From Knoellia sp. S7-12 (GTDB lineage Bacteria > Actinomycetota > Actinomycetes > Actinomycetales > Dermatophilaceae): a stretch of 64,000 bases of DNA. Position numbers and translations under genes: made by a program. Shown here piece by piece: positions 31,220 to 44,323 of the stretch. Each line of letters opens with the position of its first letter. The stretch's first letter is position 1. The notes beneath the pieces were generated by a model. The model did not search any database and was not told the DNA's origin. It was given only the letters and a program-made list of their open reading frames with translations. The DNA lies in the NCBI RefSeq assembly GCF_040518285.1, contig NZ_CP155449.1:2108001-2172000 (forward strand). The letters are read 5' to 3'.

Positions 31220-31729
31220 ATGGCGATCAGTGACTTCGACCCGCCAGAGCGCTTTGTCGCCGGCACCGTCGGCCCTCCCGGAGGCCGTACCTTCTTCCTG
31301 CAGGCGCGCGGTGGAGGCCGCCTCGTCTCCATCTCGATCGAGAAGGTTCAGGTCAGCATCCTCGCCGACCGGATCTCGGATCTCCTCGACACCGTCGGTG
31401 GACCGCAGGCCTCGGACGCGATGGCTGAGCACCTGACCGACACCGAGGCCCTCGAGACCCCGATCGAGGACGAGTTCCGAGTCGACACGGTGAGTCTGGC
31501 GTGGGACGAGGACCGGTCCACCGTCGTCATCGAGTGCCACGACCTCGATCCGGAAGAGGCCGTGCCCGGCGACACCCTCCGGGTGGTCCTCGATGCCACG
31601 AACGCTCGCGCCTTCGCCCGGCGCTGTCAGGCGATCGTCGCCGCCGGCCGGCCACCCTGCCCCTTCTGCGGTCAGCCTCTCGACCCCGAGGGACACATCT
31701 GCCCCCGGTCCAACGGATACAAGCGCTAG
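31220..31729 (+). CDS. DUF3090 family protein
   Basis: 169 residues. N-terminal beta-rich domain (FVAGTVGPPGGRTFFLQARG, LVSISIEKVQVSILADRI), C-terminal zinc ribbon CPFCGQPLDPEGHICPR. Conserved in actinobacteria between the phosphatase and the SCO1664-type gene, ahead of mshC. Function unknown; the constant neighbourhood suggests a shared pathway with mycothiol or inositol compounds, which is inference. Confidence 0.9.
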   Translation: MAISDFDPPERFVAGTVGPPGGRTFFLQARGGGRLVSISIEKVQVSILADRISDLLDTVGGPQASDAMAEHLTDTEALETPIEDEFRVDTVSLAWDEDRSTVVIECHDLDPEEAVPGDTLRVVLDATNARAFARRCQAIVAAGRPPCPFCGQPLDPEGHICPRSNGYKR

Positions 31730-31732
31730 CTC

Positions 31733-32524
31733 GTGACCACCGAGGTCGAACGCCTCCTCGAGTCCGGCGAGGTCGAGCCGCTGGGCCGCATCGTCGAGTC
31801 CTCCAACGGTGCCGTCCTGGTGCGGGTGAGTCTCGACGAGGAATCCCGGCTCGCGATCCACAAACCGGTGGCCCTGGAACGGCCGCTCTGGGACTACCCC
31901 GACGGGACGCTGGCGGGACGTGAGCGGGCGGCATACCTCATCAGCGAAGCCGGAGGCTTCGGCGTCGTTCCGCCGACCGTCCTGCACGAGGGGCCGTGGG
32001 GCCTCGCCGCGACGCAACAGTGGGTCGGAGAGCCACACACCGCGCCTGACATGGTTGTCGACGTCGTCGCCCCCGGGGAGGTCCCTGCCGGCTGGCGCGA
32101 GGTGCTTCGCGGTGAGACACCAGAGGGTGAGGAGGTCGTCGTCGCGCACGCGGTCGAGGCGGGTGTGCGCACTGCGGCAGTCTTCGACGCCCTCATCAAC
32201 AACTCCGACCGCAAGGGTGGGCATCTGCTGCGGATCAATGGGGCGGTGTGGGGCGTCGACCACGGAGTCAGTCTCGGCGTCGAGCCCAAGCTGCGCACCG
32301 TGCTGTGGGGCTGGGCCGGCGAGGATCTGGCGGCCGCCGACGTGGCCAGGGTCGAGCGCGTCCGTGACGCCCTTGGCACAGGTGACCTGGCCTCCCTCCT
32401 CGCTGACCTCCTCACACTCGAGGAGGTGAGCGCACTCGGCGCCCGAGCCGATCAGCTGCTCGAGGTTCGGAGGCATCCGCTACCCCTACCCGGCTGGCCG
32501 GCCATCCCCTGGCCAGCGATGTGA
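31733..32524 (+). CDS. SCO1664 family protein (kinase-like fold)
   Basis: 263 residues, GTG start three bases after DUF3090. Central part contains VFDALINNSDRKGGHLLRIN and WGVDHGVSLGVE: an N-x-D-R-K-G-x-H and a D-H-G motif as in PI3/4-kinase-like and HipA-like proteins (catalytic loop and metal-binding loop). This supports a small-molecule kinase. Paired with DUF3090 throughout actinobacteria. The substrate is unknown. Confidence 0.88.
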   Translation: MTTEVERLLESGEVEPLGRIVESSNGAVLVRVSLDEESRLAIHKPVALERPLWDYPDGTLAGRERAAYLISEAGGFGVVPPTVLHEGPWGLAATQQWVGEPHTAPDMVVDVVAPGEVPAGWREVLRGETPEGEEVVVAHAVEAGVRTAAVFDALINNSDRKGGHLLRINGAVWGVDHGVSLGVEPKLRTVLWGWAGEDLAAADVARVERVRDALGTGDLASLLADLLTLEEVSALGARADQLLEVRRHPLPLPGWPAIPWPAM

Positions 32525-32535
32525 TTCCCGCGCCG

Positions 32536-32541
32536 TAGGCT
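32536..32541 (+). promoter_or_regulatory. -10 box TAGGCT of mshC
   Basis: Six bases before GTG 32548; decides between TTG 32545 and GTG 32548. Confidence 0.5.
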
Positions 32542-32547
32542 GCGTTG

Positions 32548-33801
32548 GTGATCTCGTGGCCGCCTCCGTTCCTGCCCGCCATCCCCGGAGACGGGTCGGC
32601 ACTTCGCCTGCACGACACCAGTTCGGGAGAGTTGCAGGAGGTCACGCCCGGACCGGTCGCTCGGCTCTATGTCTGCGGGATCACTCCCTATGACGCGACC
32701 CATCTCGGACACGCCGCGACCTACGTCGCCTTCGACCTCGTGGTGCGGGTGCTGCGCGACAACGGGCACGAGGTGCACTACACGCAGAACGTCACCGACG
32801 TGGACGACCCGCTGCTCGAGCGCGCCACACGAGACGGCATCGATTGGCGTGACCTGGCCGTCGCCGAGATCGACCTCTTCCGCGAGGACATGACCGCACT
32901 GCAGGTCATTCCGCCGGAGGACTACATCGGCGTCGTCGAGGCGCTGCCCGTCATCGCGGACCTGGTGCGTCGCACGATCGAGAGCGGGGCGGCTTACGAA
33001 CTGCCCAACGTGGACTCGGAAGGCACAACCGGGCCGGACCTCTATGTCGACCTGTCCCGGGTCTCAGACTTCGGCAAGGTCTCCGGGTGGACACGTGAGC
33101 AGATGCTGGCGGTCTTCGCCGAACGCGGCGGCGACCCCGACCGCCCCGGCAAGCGGGACGTCCTTGACCCCCTGCTGTGGCGGGCCGCCCGTGAGGGTGA
33201 ACCCTCATGGGAGTTCGAAGACCTGCCCGCCGGTCGCCCCGGGTGGCACGTCGAGTGCACCGCGATCGCGCTCGACCGGCTCGGGATGCCAATCGATGTC
33301 AACGGCGGAGGCTCCGACCTGATCTTCCCCCACCACGAGATGACCGTCGCCCAGGCGAGTGCCATCGGGGTCGAGGAATACGCCCGGGTCCACGCCCACG
33401 CCGGAATGGTCGGCCTCGACGGTCACAAGATGAGCAAGTCCCGCGGCAACCTCGTCCTCGTCTCGCGGTTGCGCGAGGACGGCGTGGACCCGATGGCGAT
33501 CCGGCTGGTGCTCCTGGCTCAGCACTACCGCGACGACTGGGACTACACACCCGACATGCTCACGTCAGCCCAGGTCCGGCTCGAGCGGTGGCGCGAGGCA
33601 CTCTCGGTCAACTCGGCGCCCTCGGCGGATGCGACCGTGACAGCGATCCGCGCCGCGCTCTCCGACGACCTGGATGCACCGCGTGCCCTCACCGCGGTCG
33701 ACCTGTGGGCCGACCAGACCCTGACGACCGGGGGCGTGGAGCCGTCGGCTCCGGGCGTTCTCGGCCGTGCCCTCGACGCCCTTCTCGGCGTCCGCGTCTG
33801 A
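32548..33801 (+). CDS. mshC: Cysteine--1-D-myo-inosityl 2-amino-2-deoxy-alpha-D-glucopyranoside ligase
   Basis: Joins cysteine to GlcN-inositol in mycothiol synthesis. 417 residues, related to cysteinyl-tRNA synthetase. Motifs: [20 protein letters not shown] (zinc Cys and the HIGH-like HLGH), [28 protein letters not shown] with the second zinc Cys, [18 protein letters not shown], and [14 protein letters not shown] (KMSKS loop). The C-terminus lacks the tRNA-binding domain of CysS, which separates it from the tRNA synthetase. GTG start behind TAGGCT. Confidence 0.96.
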   Translation: MISWPPPFLPAIPGDGSALRLHDTSSGELQEVTPGPVARLYVCGITPYDATHLGHAATYVAFDLVVRVLRDNGHEVHYTQNVTDVDDPLLERATRDGIDWRDLAVAEIDLFREDMTALQVIPPEDYIGVVEALPVIADLVRRTIESGAAYELPNVDSEGTTGPDLYVDLSRVSDFGKVSGWTREQMLAVFAERGGDPDRPGKRDVLDPLLWRAAREGEPSWEFEDLPAGRPGWHVECTAIALDRLGMPIDVNGGGSDLIFPHHEMTVAQASAIGVEEYARVHAHAGMVGLDGHKMSKSRGNLVLVSRLREDGVDPMAIRLVLLAQHYRDDWDYTPDMLTSAQVRLERWREALSVNSAPSADATVTAIRAALSDDLDAPRALTAVDLWADQTLTTGGVEPSAPGVLGRALDALLGVRV

Positions 33802-33964
33802 CCGGCGCGGGCGCCCGGCCCGGCCCGGCCCTCGCATCACTCGAGACGCGCTCAGCCGCCCTCCGGCCTGCGCGCGCCTTCCGGGTTCAGTCCTCCTACC
33901 GCTGTCAGCGCGCAGTCCCACGGTCGGACGCACGTCCCGAGCAACGCCATGGGGCCTTGGGGCT

Positions 33965-34810
33965 TCAGTCGTCGGCGCGCCGTTTGCGCAGGTAGCGCTC
34001 GAATTCCTTGGCGATGGCGTCTCCGCTGGCCTCGGGCAGCTGGGCCGTGTCCTGGGCCTCCTCGAGAGACTCGACGTACTCAGCGACCTCTGAGTCCTCG
34101 GAGGCCAGCGCATCCAGACCGTGCTCCCAAGCCTGGGCGTCGTCGTCAAGGCCCTCATGGTCGATCGGTCCGTCGAGCAGCTCCTCGAGGCGCGACACCA
34201 GCGCACGGGTGGCCTTGGGAGAGGGCGTGTGGTGGGCATAGTGCGGCACGGCTGCCCACACGGAGATCGAGTTGACGCCCACCTGGATGGCCGCATCAGC
34301 GATGACGCCCACGATGCCGGTGGGGCCTTCGTACGTGCTGGCCTCGAGGTCGTGGCGGTGACGTGTCTCCTCGTTGTCCGACGTCGCAGTCACCTGGATC
34401 GGGCGCGTGTGCGCGACGTCGGCGAGGAGCGCGCCGAGAGTGATGACCGTCGTGACGTCGGCTGCCTGCGCCAGCTCCATGAGCTCGATGGCGAACGAGC
34501 GCCACCTGAAGGACGGCTCGACGCCTTGGACGAGGATGACGTCGCGACCGATCGAGGTGTTGGTCGCCACGAGGATGCGGGTCGTGCGCCAGCTGATCCG
34601 GCGCTGCCCCCCCTCGGAGACGACCCGGGGTCGGTTGACCTGGAAGTCGTAGTAGTCCTCGGGGTCCAGTGCCGCGACCGGCTCGGCGTCCCACAGCTGG
34701 GCCAAGTGCTCGATGACGCCGCTGGCCGCATCACCGGCGTCATTCCAGCCCTCGAAGGCCGCAATCATCACGGCATTCTCCAACTCGGGCAGATCGTCGA
34801 GCTCGATCAA
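33965..34810 (-). CDS. PAC2 family protein (proteasome-assembly-chaperone-like)
   Basis: 281 residues from TTG 34810, preceded by AAGGAGG; family N-terminus IELDDLPELENAVMIAAFEG. Contains FEGWNDAGDAASGVIEHLAQ, the GVEPSFRWRSFAIELMELA strand-helix, and VWAAVPHYAHHTPSPKATRA. ATP-grasp-associated PAC2 proteins are widespread in actinobacteria, and their link to proteasome assembly is only by homology. The C-terminal 60 residues are acidic with a basic end (RYLRKRRADD). Confidence 0.88.
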   Translation of the reverse strand: MIELDDLPELENAVMIAAFEGWNDAGDAASGVIEHLAQLWDAEPVAALDPEDYYDFQVNRPRVVSEGGQRRISWRTTRILVATNTSIGRDVILVQGVEPSFRWRSFAIELMELAQAADVTTVITLGALLADVAHTRPIQVTATSDNEETRHRHDLEASTYEGPTGIVGVIADAAIQVGVNSISVWAAVPHYAHHTPSPKATRALVSRLEELLDGPIDHEGLDDDAQAWEHGLDALASEDSEVAEYVESLEEAQDTAQLPEASGDAIAKEFERYLRKRRADD

Positions 34811-34846
34811 CGCGTCCTCCTTGTAGGTACGACTCCACCCTATTCG

Positions 34847-34852
34847 TAGACT
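34847..34852 (+). promoter_or_regulatory. -10 box TAGACT of the HAD gene
   Basis: Six bases before ATG 34859. Confidence 0.5.
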
Positions 34853-34858
34853 CCGTGC

Positions 34859-35566
34859 ATGACGTTGCCTGCGGCGGTTCTCTGGGACATGGACGGGACC
34901 CTCGTCGACACCGAGCCCTACTGGATCGCGGCTGAGCACGACATCGTCGAGGAGCACGGTGGTGTGTGGTCCGACGAGTACGCCCTGCAGCTCGTTGGCA
35001 ACGACCTCATGGTCAGCGCCGAGTTCATCCGCGACAATTCACCCATCACGTGGGAGCCGGAGCGGATCATCGACGAGTTGCTGGTGCGCGTCACTGCTCA
35101 GGTGCGCCAGCACGTGCCGTGGCGCCCGGGCGCCCGAGAGCTGCTCGCCGCCCTCGTCGAGGCGGGCGTGCCCAACGCGCTTGTGACGATGTCATGGCGC
35201 TCGCTGGCAGCCGCGGTCGTCGAGGCCCTGCCCGACGGGACGTTCGCGGCGCTCATCACCGGCGACGAGGTCGAGCACGGCAAACCGCACCCGGAGCCCT
35301 ATCACGCAGCTGCCCGCATGCTTGGCGTCGAGGCTCGCGACTGCATTGCCATCGAGGACTCACCGACCGGAGTGCGGTCTGCCGTGGCCGCAGGCGTGCC
35401 CACGATCGCCGTGCCGCACATCGTTCCCGTGCCGATCACTCGGGGTGCCGTCCAGCTGCCGAGCCTGCGGGGTCTCACCCCCTACGATCTCGTCTCAGTC
35501 GTCGCCGACGAGCGCCTCGCCAGTGACGCGCGGGTCGAGGACGAGCCGACCGGCGTCGGCGGGTAG
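34859..35566 (+). CDS. HAD-superfamily phosphatase/phosphomutase
   Basis: 235 residues. Motif I WDMDGTLVDTEP (nucleophile Asp and acid Asp, residues 9-20), motif II VTMSW (Thr/Ser), motif III GKPHPEPYHAAA with Lys, motif IV IEDSPTGVRSAVAAGV. The helical cap between motif I and II marks the beta-phosphoglucomutase/phosphatase subgroup. Substrate unknown. Its last 72 bases overlap the convergent RecB-type gene. Confidence 0.92.
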   Translation: MTLPAAVLWDMDGTLVDTEPYWIAAEHDIVEEHGGVWSDEYALQLVGNDLMVSAEFIRDNSPITWEPERIIDELLVRVTAQVRQHVPWRPGARELLAALVEAGVPNALVTMSWRSLAAAVVEALPDGTFAALITGDEVEHGKPHPEPYHAAARMLGVEARDCIAIEDSPTGVRSAVAAGVPTIAVPHIVPVPITRGAVQLPSLRGLTPYDLVSVVADERLASDARVEDEPTGVGG

Positions 35567-36340
35567 CGGCGGGGGAGTGCCACCCCACTCGGGGCAGAGC
35601 TCCTTGAAGTCGCACCAGTCGCAGAGCTTGGACACCCGGGGTCGCCAGTCGCCGGTCTCACTGGCTCGAACGATCGCCTGCCAGACGGCCTGGACGTTGC
35701 GCTCGAGCCCCAGCAGGTCGTGCTCGTCGGGCTCGTAGCGCACGATCTCGCCGTTGCCCAGGTAGACGAGCTGCAGCAACTTGGGGATGACGCCTCGCTG
35801 GCGCCAGAGGACCAGCGCGTAGAACTTCATCTGGAACAGGGCCTTGCCCTCGAACGCCTCGCGCGGGGATCGACCGGTCTTGTAGTCGACGACTCGCATC
35901 GACCCGTCGGGAGCGATGTCGAGGCGGTCCACGTAGCCGCGCAGGGTGAGGCCGTCGACCTCGGTCTCGACATAGAGCTCGCGCTCGGCCGGCTCGAGCC
36001 ACTGGGGGTTCTCCAGCGTGAACCAGCGCTCAACGAGGGCTCCTGCGGCGCTGAACCAGCCGTCCTCGGTGAGGGTCTCGTCGTCCTCGAGCATCGTCGC
36101 GAGCTCGGGACGCTCTTCGACAAGGCTTCTCCAACGCGGCTGGAGCAACGCGAGTGCTGCCTCCGGCGTGCGCTCAGCGGCCGGCAGCTCGAAGAGGTGC
36201 TCGAGGACCTCGTGCACGAGCGTCCCGCGGGCAGCCGCCGGCGAGGGCGGACCGTCGAGCTTGTCGATGGTCCGGAAGCGGAACAGCAGGGGGCACTGCT
36301 TGAAGTCCGCTGCGCGGCTCGGTGACAGTGCGGGGGTCAT
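35495..36340 (-). CDS. RecB-family exonuclease (PD-(D/E)XK, iron-sulfur type)
   Basis: 281 residues from ATG 36340 (MTPALSPSRAADFKQCPLLF). Family features in order: S-x-F-x-x-CPLLFRF with the first cluster Cys, GTLVHEVLEHLF, the nuclease core GYVDRLDIAPDGSMRVVDYK TG with Asp and D-Y-K, the QMKFYAL helix with Gln and Tyr, and the C-terminal CDWCDFKELC cluster (three further Cys). Cleaves DNA ends; the partner helicase is not nearby. The 3' part overlaps the HAD gene by 72 bases, an unusually long convergent overlap. Confidence 0.92.
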   Translation of the reverse strand: MTPALSPSRAADFKQCPLLFRFRTIDKLDGPPSPAAARGTLVHEVLEHLFELPAAERTPEAALALLQPRWRSLVEERPELATMLEDDETLTEDGWFSAAGALVERWFTLENPQWLEPAERELYVETEVDGLTLRGYVDRLDIAPDGSMRVVDYKTGRSPREAFEGKALFQMKFYALVLWRQRGVIPKLLQLVYLGNGEIVRYEPDEHDLLGLERNVQAVWQAIVRASETGDWRPRVSKLCDWCDFKELCPEWGGTPPPLPADAGRLVLDPRVTGEALVGDD

Positions 36341-36403
36341 GGACGACACGGTATGCCGTGCCGCCGACACCCCCGCGCGCCGCCACCCTGGCCCTTGCTC
36401 GCG

Positions 36404-37207
36404 TCAGCCGACGGGCTGCTGCAACTCCGTGACCCACGCATCGAGGTCGCCCTCGGGGGTCGAGATGTAGACCTCGCGGCACCGGCCTGCCAATGAGAGG
36501 CCTTCGGCTCCGATGTACTGCATCAGCGACTGCCACGTGTCACTGATGGTCTCCATCGACCCGTGGTGGACGACAGTGACGGCCCGGCCTGCTGCCGGCA
36601 AGGTCTCCACGTCGTAACCGGGGATGGTCTCCCCGTCCGCGAGCGGCATACCCGCCGCGAAGCGGATCGACTCCTCGTCCATCTCGTACCAGGCGACGGT
36701 GGGTTGCTCCACGTCGATACCGGCCTGCCCCGCATCTGCAAGGAGACTGCCGAAGAGTGGCCCGATGGCGGCGCCGATCTCGGACTGGTCGATGACCGTG
36801 GCTGTTCGCTGGGCGAGGGTGAGCTCGGGCAGGGGCTTGGTGACGAACTCGAGGTCAGACATGGTGTGCTCCTTCTCGATGGTCCCAAGGCGGCGCTCGA
36901 TCTCGGCGAGCCGGAGGTGATCCTGCTCGATCTGCGCGGTGAGCTGAGACCGGCGCAGAGCGAGCATGGCCCGCAGGTCGTCGGCCGACACGTCGGCGTC
37001 AAGGATCGGTCCGATCTCGGAGAGAGCGAAGCCGAGGTCCTTGAGCGCGACGAGCCGGTTGAGCCGGCTGAGCTGGTCAGCCGTATAGCGCCGATAGCCG
37101 CTGTGCGCCTCGACGGCCGCGGGCACGAGCAGCCCGAGCGCGTCGTAGTGCCGCAGCATGCGCACGGACACTTGTCCGTGAAGCGCAAACTCACCGATGC
37201 CGAGCAC
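36404..37207 (-). CDS. MerR-family regulator with GyrI-like effector domain
   Basis: 267 residues from GTG 37207, with AAGGAG just upstream. MerR DNA-binding domain 1-70 (IGEFALHGQVSVRMLRHYDA, then SGYRRYTADQLSRLNRLVAL), coiled-coil dimer helix (about 75-118), then a GyrI-like ligand domain from about 125 with AWYEMDEESIRFAAGMPL and VVHHGSMETISDTWQSL. This is the BmrR/TipA-like layout for binding hydrophobic or cationic drugs. A matching operator stands upstream. The target gene is probably itself. Confidence 0.92.
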   Translation of the reverse strand: MLGIGEFALHGQVSVRMLRHYDALGLLVPAAVEAHSGYRRYTADQLSRLNRLVALKDLGFALSEIGPILDADVSADDLRAMLALRRSQLTAQIEQDHLRLAEIERRLGTIEKEHTMSDLEFVTKPLPELTLAQRTATVIDQSEIGAAIGPLFGSLLADAGQAGIDVEQPTVAWYEMDEESIRFAAGMPLADGETIPGYDVETLPAAGRAVTVVHHGSMETISDTWQSLMQYIGAEGLSLAGRCREVYISTPEGDLDAWVTELQQPVG

Positions 37208-37272
37208 GTGCGTCTCCTTAGGAATCCTGTCGTTCCCGGATCCCATGCCCGGGCAACACCATCAGGAGACAG

Positions 37273-37294
37273 CCTGACACCGTGTCAGGGTCAA
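37273..37294 (-). promoter_or_regulatory. MerR-type operator upstream of the regulator
   Basis: On the minus strand TTGACC (37294-37289) is followed directly by the perfect palindrome CCTGACAC-C-GTGTCAGG (37273-37289). A dyad starting at the -35 box and filling the spacer is the classic MerR arrangement. The -10 box is not clear. Confidence 0.75.
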
Positions 37295-37345
37295 GGACCA
37301 TTGTGCGTATGCCGGCCCACGCAGAGCGTGGGACCCGCGCGCACC

Positions 37346-38608
37346 TCAGGCGGCGAGGACTCGTTCGTCCGTGGCCACCGACGAGCTCGTGGCGGGGACG
37401 GGCTCCGGGCGCCGCAGGGCAGCGCGAAGGCGCCAGGCGGCGTAGACGGCGAGGACGCTGATCGCCAGGTGCAGTCCGAGGAAGCCCGTCGTCAGCCCAG
37501 CGCCGAGGAGTACTCCCGCGACGAGCGGTCCGAGAGCCGAGAACGTCGTCTGCAGCGCGGCGAAGGCGCCGAGGGTCTGGCCGACCATCCCGCGCGGTGC
37601 GAGAGACGCGGTCAACGGGCTGAGGACGGGGCTGTACATCGTCTCTCCGACCGCGAAGATCCCGTATGTCGTCACGAACAGGGCGGAGGCGACGCCCGGT
37701 GCGAACTGAGCGGTCGAGAGGACCAGCCAGGACAGGACCCAGATCCCACCGACCGCCATGAGCAGCGTGGGTGCGCTCCGGTTCGCCGTGAGACGGACGA
37801 CGATGACCTGGAGCACGACGATGACGATTGCGTTGACAGCGGCGGCGGTGCCGACGGTGGACGTGTCGATGTCAAGGGTCGTGAGGGCGTAGGCGGGCAG
37901 GCCCGACTCGAACTGGGCATAGAACCCGAGAGCCAGGGACACCGTGATCACCGCGGTCCACCGCAGGGCCGGGGTGGCGAACATCGCCCGCACCGACTGG
38001 AGCGGACTCATGGGCCCGACGTCTGGGCCGCCGGCGAAGTCGCTGTCGGGGTGGATGACTGCGCCTCGACCGGCAACGCCGATGATGAGAGACGAGATCA
38101 CGAATCCGGCTGCCGCAGTGAGGAATCCGACGTCCAAACCCTGTGGGTCGCGTAGGTCGACCAGGTGCCCGGCGATGTAGGCGCCAGCCGCCATACCGAG
38201 GGCCTCGCCCGTGAACTTGTAGGCAAAGGTGCGCCGACGGTCGGCGCTGTCGACCCAGCGCAGGACGAGGACCTGCTTGGCCGGGACGGCACCCGTGAGC
38301 CCGAGCCCGAAGACGAACATCCCGGTGAGGAAGGCTCCGGCCGAGTCGGCCACCACCAGCGAGCCCACGCCGATGGCACCCAGCAGCTGGGCGAGCACCG
38401 CAACGGTCACCGGGTTGAACCGGTCACTGAGCCGACCGGCGACCGGTGCGGCGACGAGCGCCCCCACTGAGAAGAGGGAGGATGCCGCAGCCGCCGCCAG
38501 AGCCCCCCAGCCGCGGGTGTCGGCGGCATACGCGTACTGGTAGGGCAGCACGGCACCCCAGCCGAGCATTCCGATGGACGAGGCAAGGATGAGGAGTTTT
38601 GCGCGCAT
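37346..38608 (-). CDS. MFS transporter, probable drug efflux
   Basis: 420 residues from ATG 38608 (MRAKLLILASSIGMLGWGAV), GGAAAGG upstream. Twelve membrane helices; family loop motif A GRLSDRFNPVTVAVL after helix 2 and a motif-C-like GLGLTGAVPAKQVLVL region. Divergent from a MarR regulator with a rich palindromic operator region between them, the usual set-up of an inducible efflux pump. Substrate unknown. Confidence 0.92.
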   Translation of the reverse strand: MRAKLLILASSIGMLGWGAVLPYQYAYAADTRGWGALAAAAASSLFSVGALVAAPVAGRLSDRFNPVTVAVLAQLLGAIGVGSLVVADSAGAFLTGMFVFGLGLTGAVPAKQVLVLRWVDSADRRRTFAYKFTGEALGMAAGAYIAGHLVDLRDPQGLDVGFLTAAAGFVISSLIIGVAGRGAVIHPDSDFAGGPDVGPMSPLQSVRAMFATPALRWTAVITVSLALGFYAQFESGLPAYALTTLDIDTSTVGTAAAVNAIVIVVLQVIVVRLTANRSAPTLLMAVGGIWVLSWLVLSTAQFAPGVASALFVTTYGIFAVGETMYSPVLSPLTASLAPRGMVGQTLGAFAALQTTFSALGPLVAGVLLGAGLTTGFLGLHLAISVLAVYAAWRLRAALRRPEPVPATSSSVATDERVLAA

Positions 38609-38672
38609 GACGAATTCACACCCTTTCCAGGTGCTGGTTGTGGAGGGCGGCCCGAACGGGCGCCCATCTGGG

Positions 38673-38728
38673 CTTCGATGCCGAGAGCTTCGAACTCGAA
38701 GGTTCGATATCGAAAGGTTAGCATTCGA
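38673..38728. promoter_or_regulatory. Palindromic operator array between MFS and MarR genes
   Basis: Contains CTTCGA-AC-TCGAAG (38688-38701) and TTCGATATCGAA (38703-38714), both palindromes, directly adjacent, plus outer half-sites CTTCGAT (about 38672-38679) and ATTCGAAG (about 38723-38730). The TTCGA half-site repeated at helical spacing is a clear regulator-binding array, probably for the MarR protein encoded next to it. Confidence 0.85.
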
Positions 38729-38751
38729 AGAACGCATGCGAGAATCGGGTT

Positions 38752-39261
38752 ATGCCCAGACGCCCGAGGTCCGCAGCGCAACAGCACCAGGACGCCGTCG
38801 CGGCCTACGTCGCGGCGGGTGGTGAGGAGTCAGTCCAACGGGTCATTACCGCTCTGTACGGCGTGACCAAGAAGCTCGACCAGTGGTACGCCCGACAGCT
38901 CGCGGACCTCGACCTCACCCAGGGGGAGTGGGCGGTGGTCGCAGCGCTCGCCAAGGCGGGCGAGGACTGCCAGACGCCGAGTCAGCTCGCTGAACTGACC
39001 AGCGTGGCGCCGTCATCGATGACTCACCGTCTCGACAAGATGTTCCAACGAGGGCTGGTCGATCGCCGGCCGGACGCCAACAACCGGACCCGCACCCTTG
39101 TCTCGCTCACGCCGGATGGGTGGGAACTGTTCACGCAGTCGATCCGGGAGTCCGACATGGTCGAGAGCGACGTGCTGCGGGGCCTCAACAAGGGTGAGCG
39201 CAAGGAGTTGGCGCGTCTCCTCGAAGGAGTCATCGCCCACCTGGACGACGTCGACGCCTGA
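38752..39261 (+). CDS. MarR-family transcriptional regulator
   Basis: 169 residues. Winged helix: LDQWYARQLADLDLTQGEW, AKAGEDCQTPSQLAELTSVA, recognition helix PSSMTHRLDKMFQRG and the wing LVDRRPDANNRTRTLVSLT with the D-x-R-x3-R motif. Probably represses both itself and the MFS gene by binding the array at 38673-38728 and responds to a phenolic or drug ligand. Start behind a GAGAAT box with six bases. Confidence 0.93.
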   Translation: MPRRPRSAAQQHQDAVAAYVAAGGEESVQRVITALYGVTKKLDQWYARQLADLDLTQGEWAVVAALAKAGEDCQTPSQLAELTSVAPSSMTHRLDKMFQRGLVDRRPDANNRTRTLVSLTPDGWELFTQSIRESDMVESDVLRGLNKGERKELARLLEGVIAHLDDVDA

Positions 39262-39327
39262 GCCCACGGACGCCGACAACCCGGCCCGCCAACGGAAACC
39301 AGCAGGCCGGCATACGCGTCAGGGTTC

Positions 39328-43173
<3,846 letters not shown>

Positions 43174-43199
43174 CTGACCCAGTATGCCGCCGAGCCTTG

Positions 43200-43205
43200 T
43201 AGGGT
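43200..43205 (+). promoter_or_regulatory. -10 box TAGGGT of the site-2 protease gene
   Basis: Six bases before GTG 43212, inside the short gap to metH. Confidence 0.55.
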
Positions 43206-43211
43206 CGCGGG

Positions 43212-44312
43212 GTGGCCGCAGCGAATGAGACTCAGTCCTCCGGCCTTGTCATCGCACGCATCGGTGGCGTCCCGGTCCAGATCGGCGCGAGCTGGCTTCT
43301 CCTGGCCGCCGTCATCACCTACATCGTCGGCAGTGGCGCACCTGAGCTCGGCACCGCCGCCTACGTCGTCGGTGTCGCGTATGCCGTCTCGCTCCTGATC
43401 TCGGTCCTCGTCCACGAGGGTGCCCACGCATGGATGGCCCGGGCGCTGGGGTTCCCGGTCCACAGAGTGGTGGCCGACCTCTGGGGTGGGCACACGGCAT
43501 ACGACGCTCGTCTGTCCACACCCGGCAAGGCGGCGGCGATCGCCGTCGTCGGTCCGCTCGCGAACTTCGCCCTGGCCCTGGTGGCGTGGGCCGCCTCATT
43601 CGCCGTCACCGCGGAAGTGCCCAGCCGCATCCTCTTCGGCATCGCCTTCGTCAACCTGCTGCTGGCGGTGTTCAACTTGCTGCCCGGGCTGCCGCTGGAT
43701 GGTGGTCAGCTCGTCGACGCTCTGGTCTGGCGCCTGACCGGTCGACGCGAGAAGGGTCTCATCGCCGCAGGCTGGACCGGTCGGGTCGTCACCGTCGGCG
43801 TCATCTTGTGGTTTGTCGCGAGACCACTTCTCAGCGGGGAGGAGCCATCGCTCACCTCGATCATCTGGATGGGGCTCATCGCCGTGTTCATGTGGCAGGG
43901 CGCGACCGCGGCGATCCGGACGGGCCAGGCGCGCCAGATGCTCGGTCGCGGCACGGTCGCCCAAGTGGTCCGCCCGGTGCCGGTGCTGCGCGGCACCGAC
44001 GTGCTTGAAGCCGCTGCGGCAACCGGGGGTCTCGCCGTCGTCATCGACGAAGGCGGGCGCCCCACGTCACTGGTCATCCCGCCGGACGCCCAGACCGTGC
44101 CGCGCGATCGATGGGTGACCACGCCCGTGTCGGCTCTGGCGCGGATCCAGCCCGACCGCTGGGTCGCCGACACTCGTGCCCAGGACGACCTCACCGCCGT
44201 CGTCACCGCGATCCAGGAGTCGTCGAGCCAGGTGGTCGTCGCCGTCGAGGACGGCCGAGTGCTCGGCCTCGTCACGGTCGAGGCGGTCAACGCGGCGATC
44301 GCCGCCAACTAG
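43212..44312 (+). CDS. Site-2 protease-family membrane metalloprotease with CBS-like tail
   Basis: 366 residues. Six membrane helices; zinc motif HEGAH at residues 68-72 and the distal ligand motif [17 protein letters not shown]. The C-terminal third ([20 protein letters not shown]..., ending [14 protein letters not shown]) resembles a pair of CBS modules that sense nucleotides. Such S2P-CBS proteases cut within membranes. In actinobacteria this gene usually precedes trmI and arc, as here, which ties it to the proteasome locus by context. Confidence 0.93.
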   Translation: MAAANETQSSGLVIARIGGVPVQIGASWLLLAAVITYIVGSGAPELGTAAYVVGVAYAVSLLISVLVHEGAHAWMARALGFPVHRVVADLWGGHTAYDARLSTPGKAAAIAVVGPLANFALALVAWAASFAVTAEVPSRILFGIAFVNLLLAVFNLLPGLPLDGGQLVDALVWRLTGRREKGLIAAGWTGRVVTVGVILWFVARPLLSGEEPSLTSIIWMGLIAVFMWQGATAAIRTGQARQMLGRGTVAQVVRPVPVLRGTDVLEAAAATGGLAVVIDEGGRPTSLVIPPDAQTVPRDRWVTTPVSALARIQPDRWVADTRAQDDLTAVVTAIQESSSQVVVAVEDGRVLGLVTVEAVNAAIAAN

Positions 44313-44315
44313 ACT
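44310..44315 (+). promoter_or_regulatory. -10 box TAGACT of trmI
   Basis: The first three bases are the stop codon of the site-2 protease; eight bases before ATG 44324. Confidence 0.45.
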
Positions 44316-44323
44316 CCACGCTC

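Noticed and set aside
43174..43211. Cobalamin riboswitch before metH
   Set aside because: Only 38 bases separate metH from the divergent gene, far too short for the about 200-base element.
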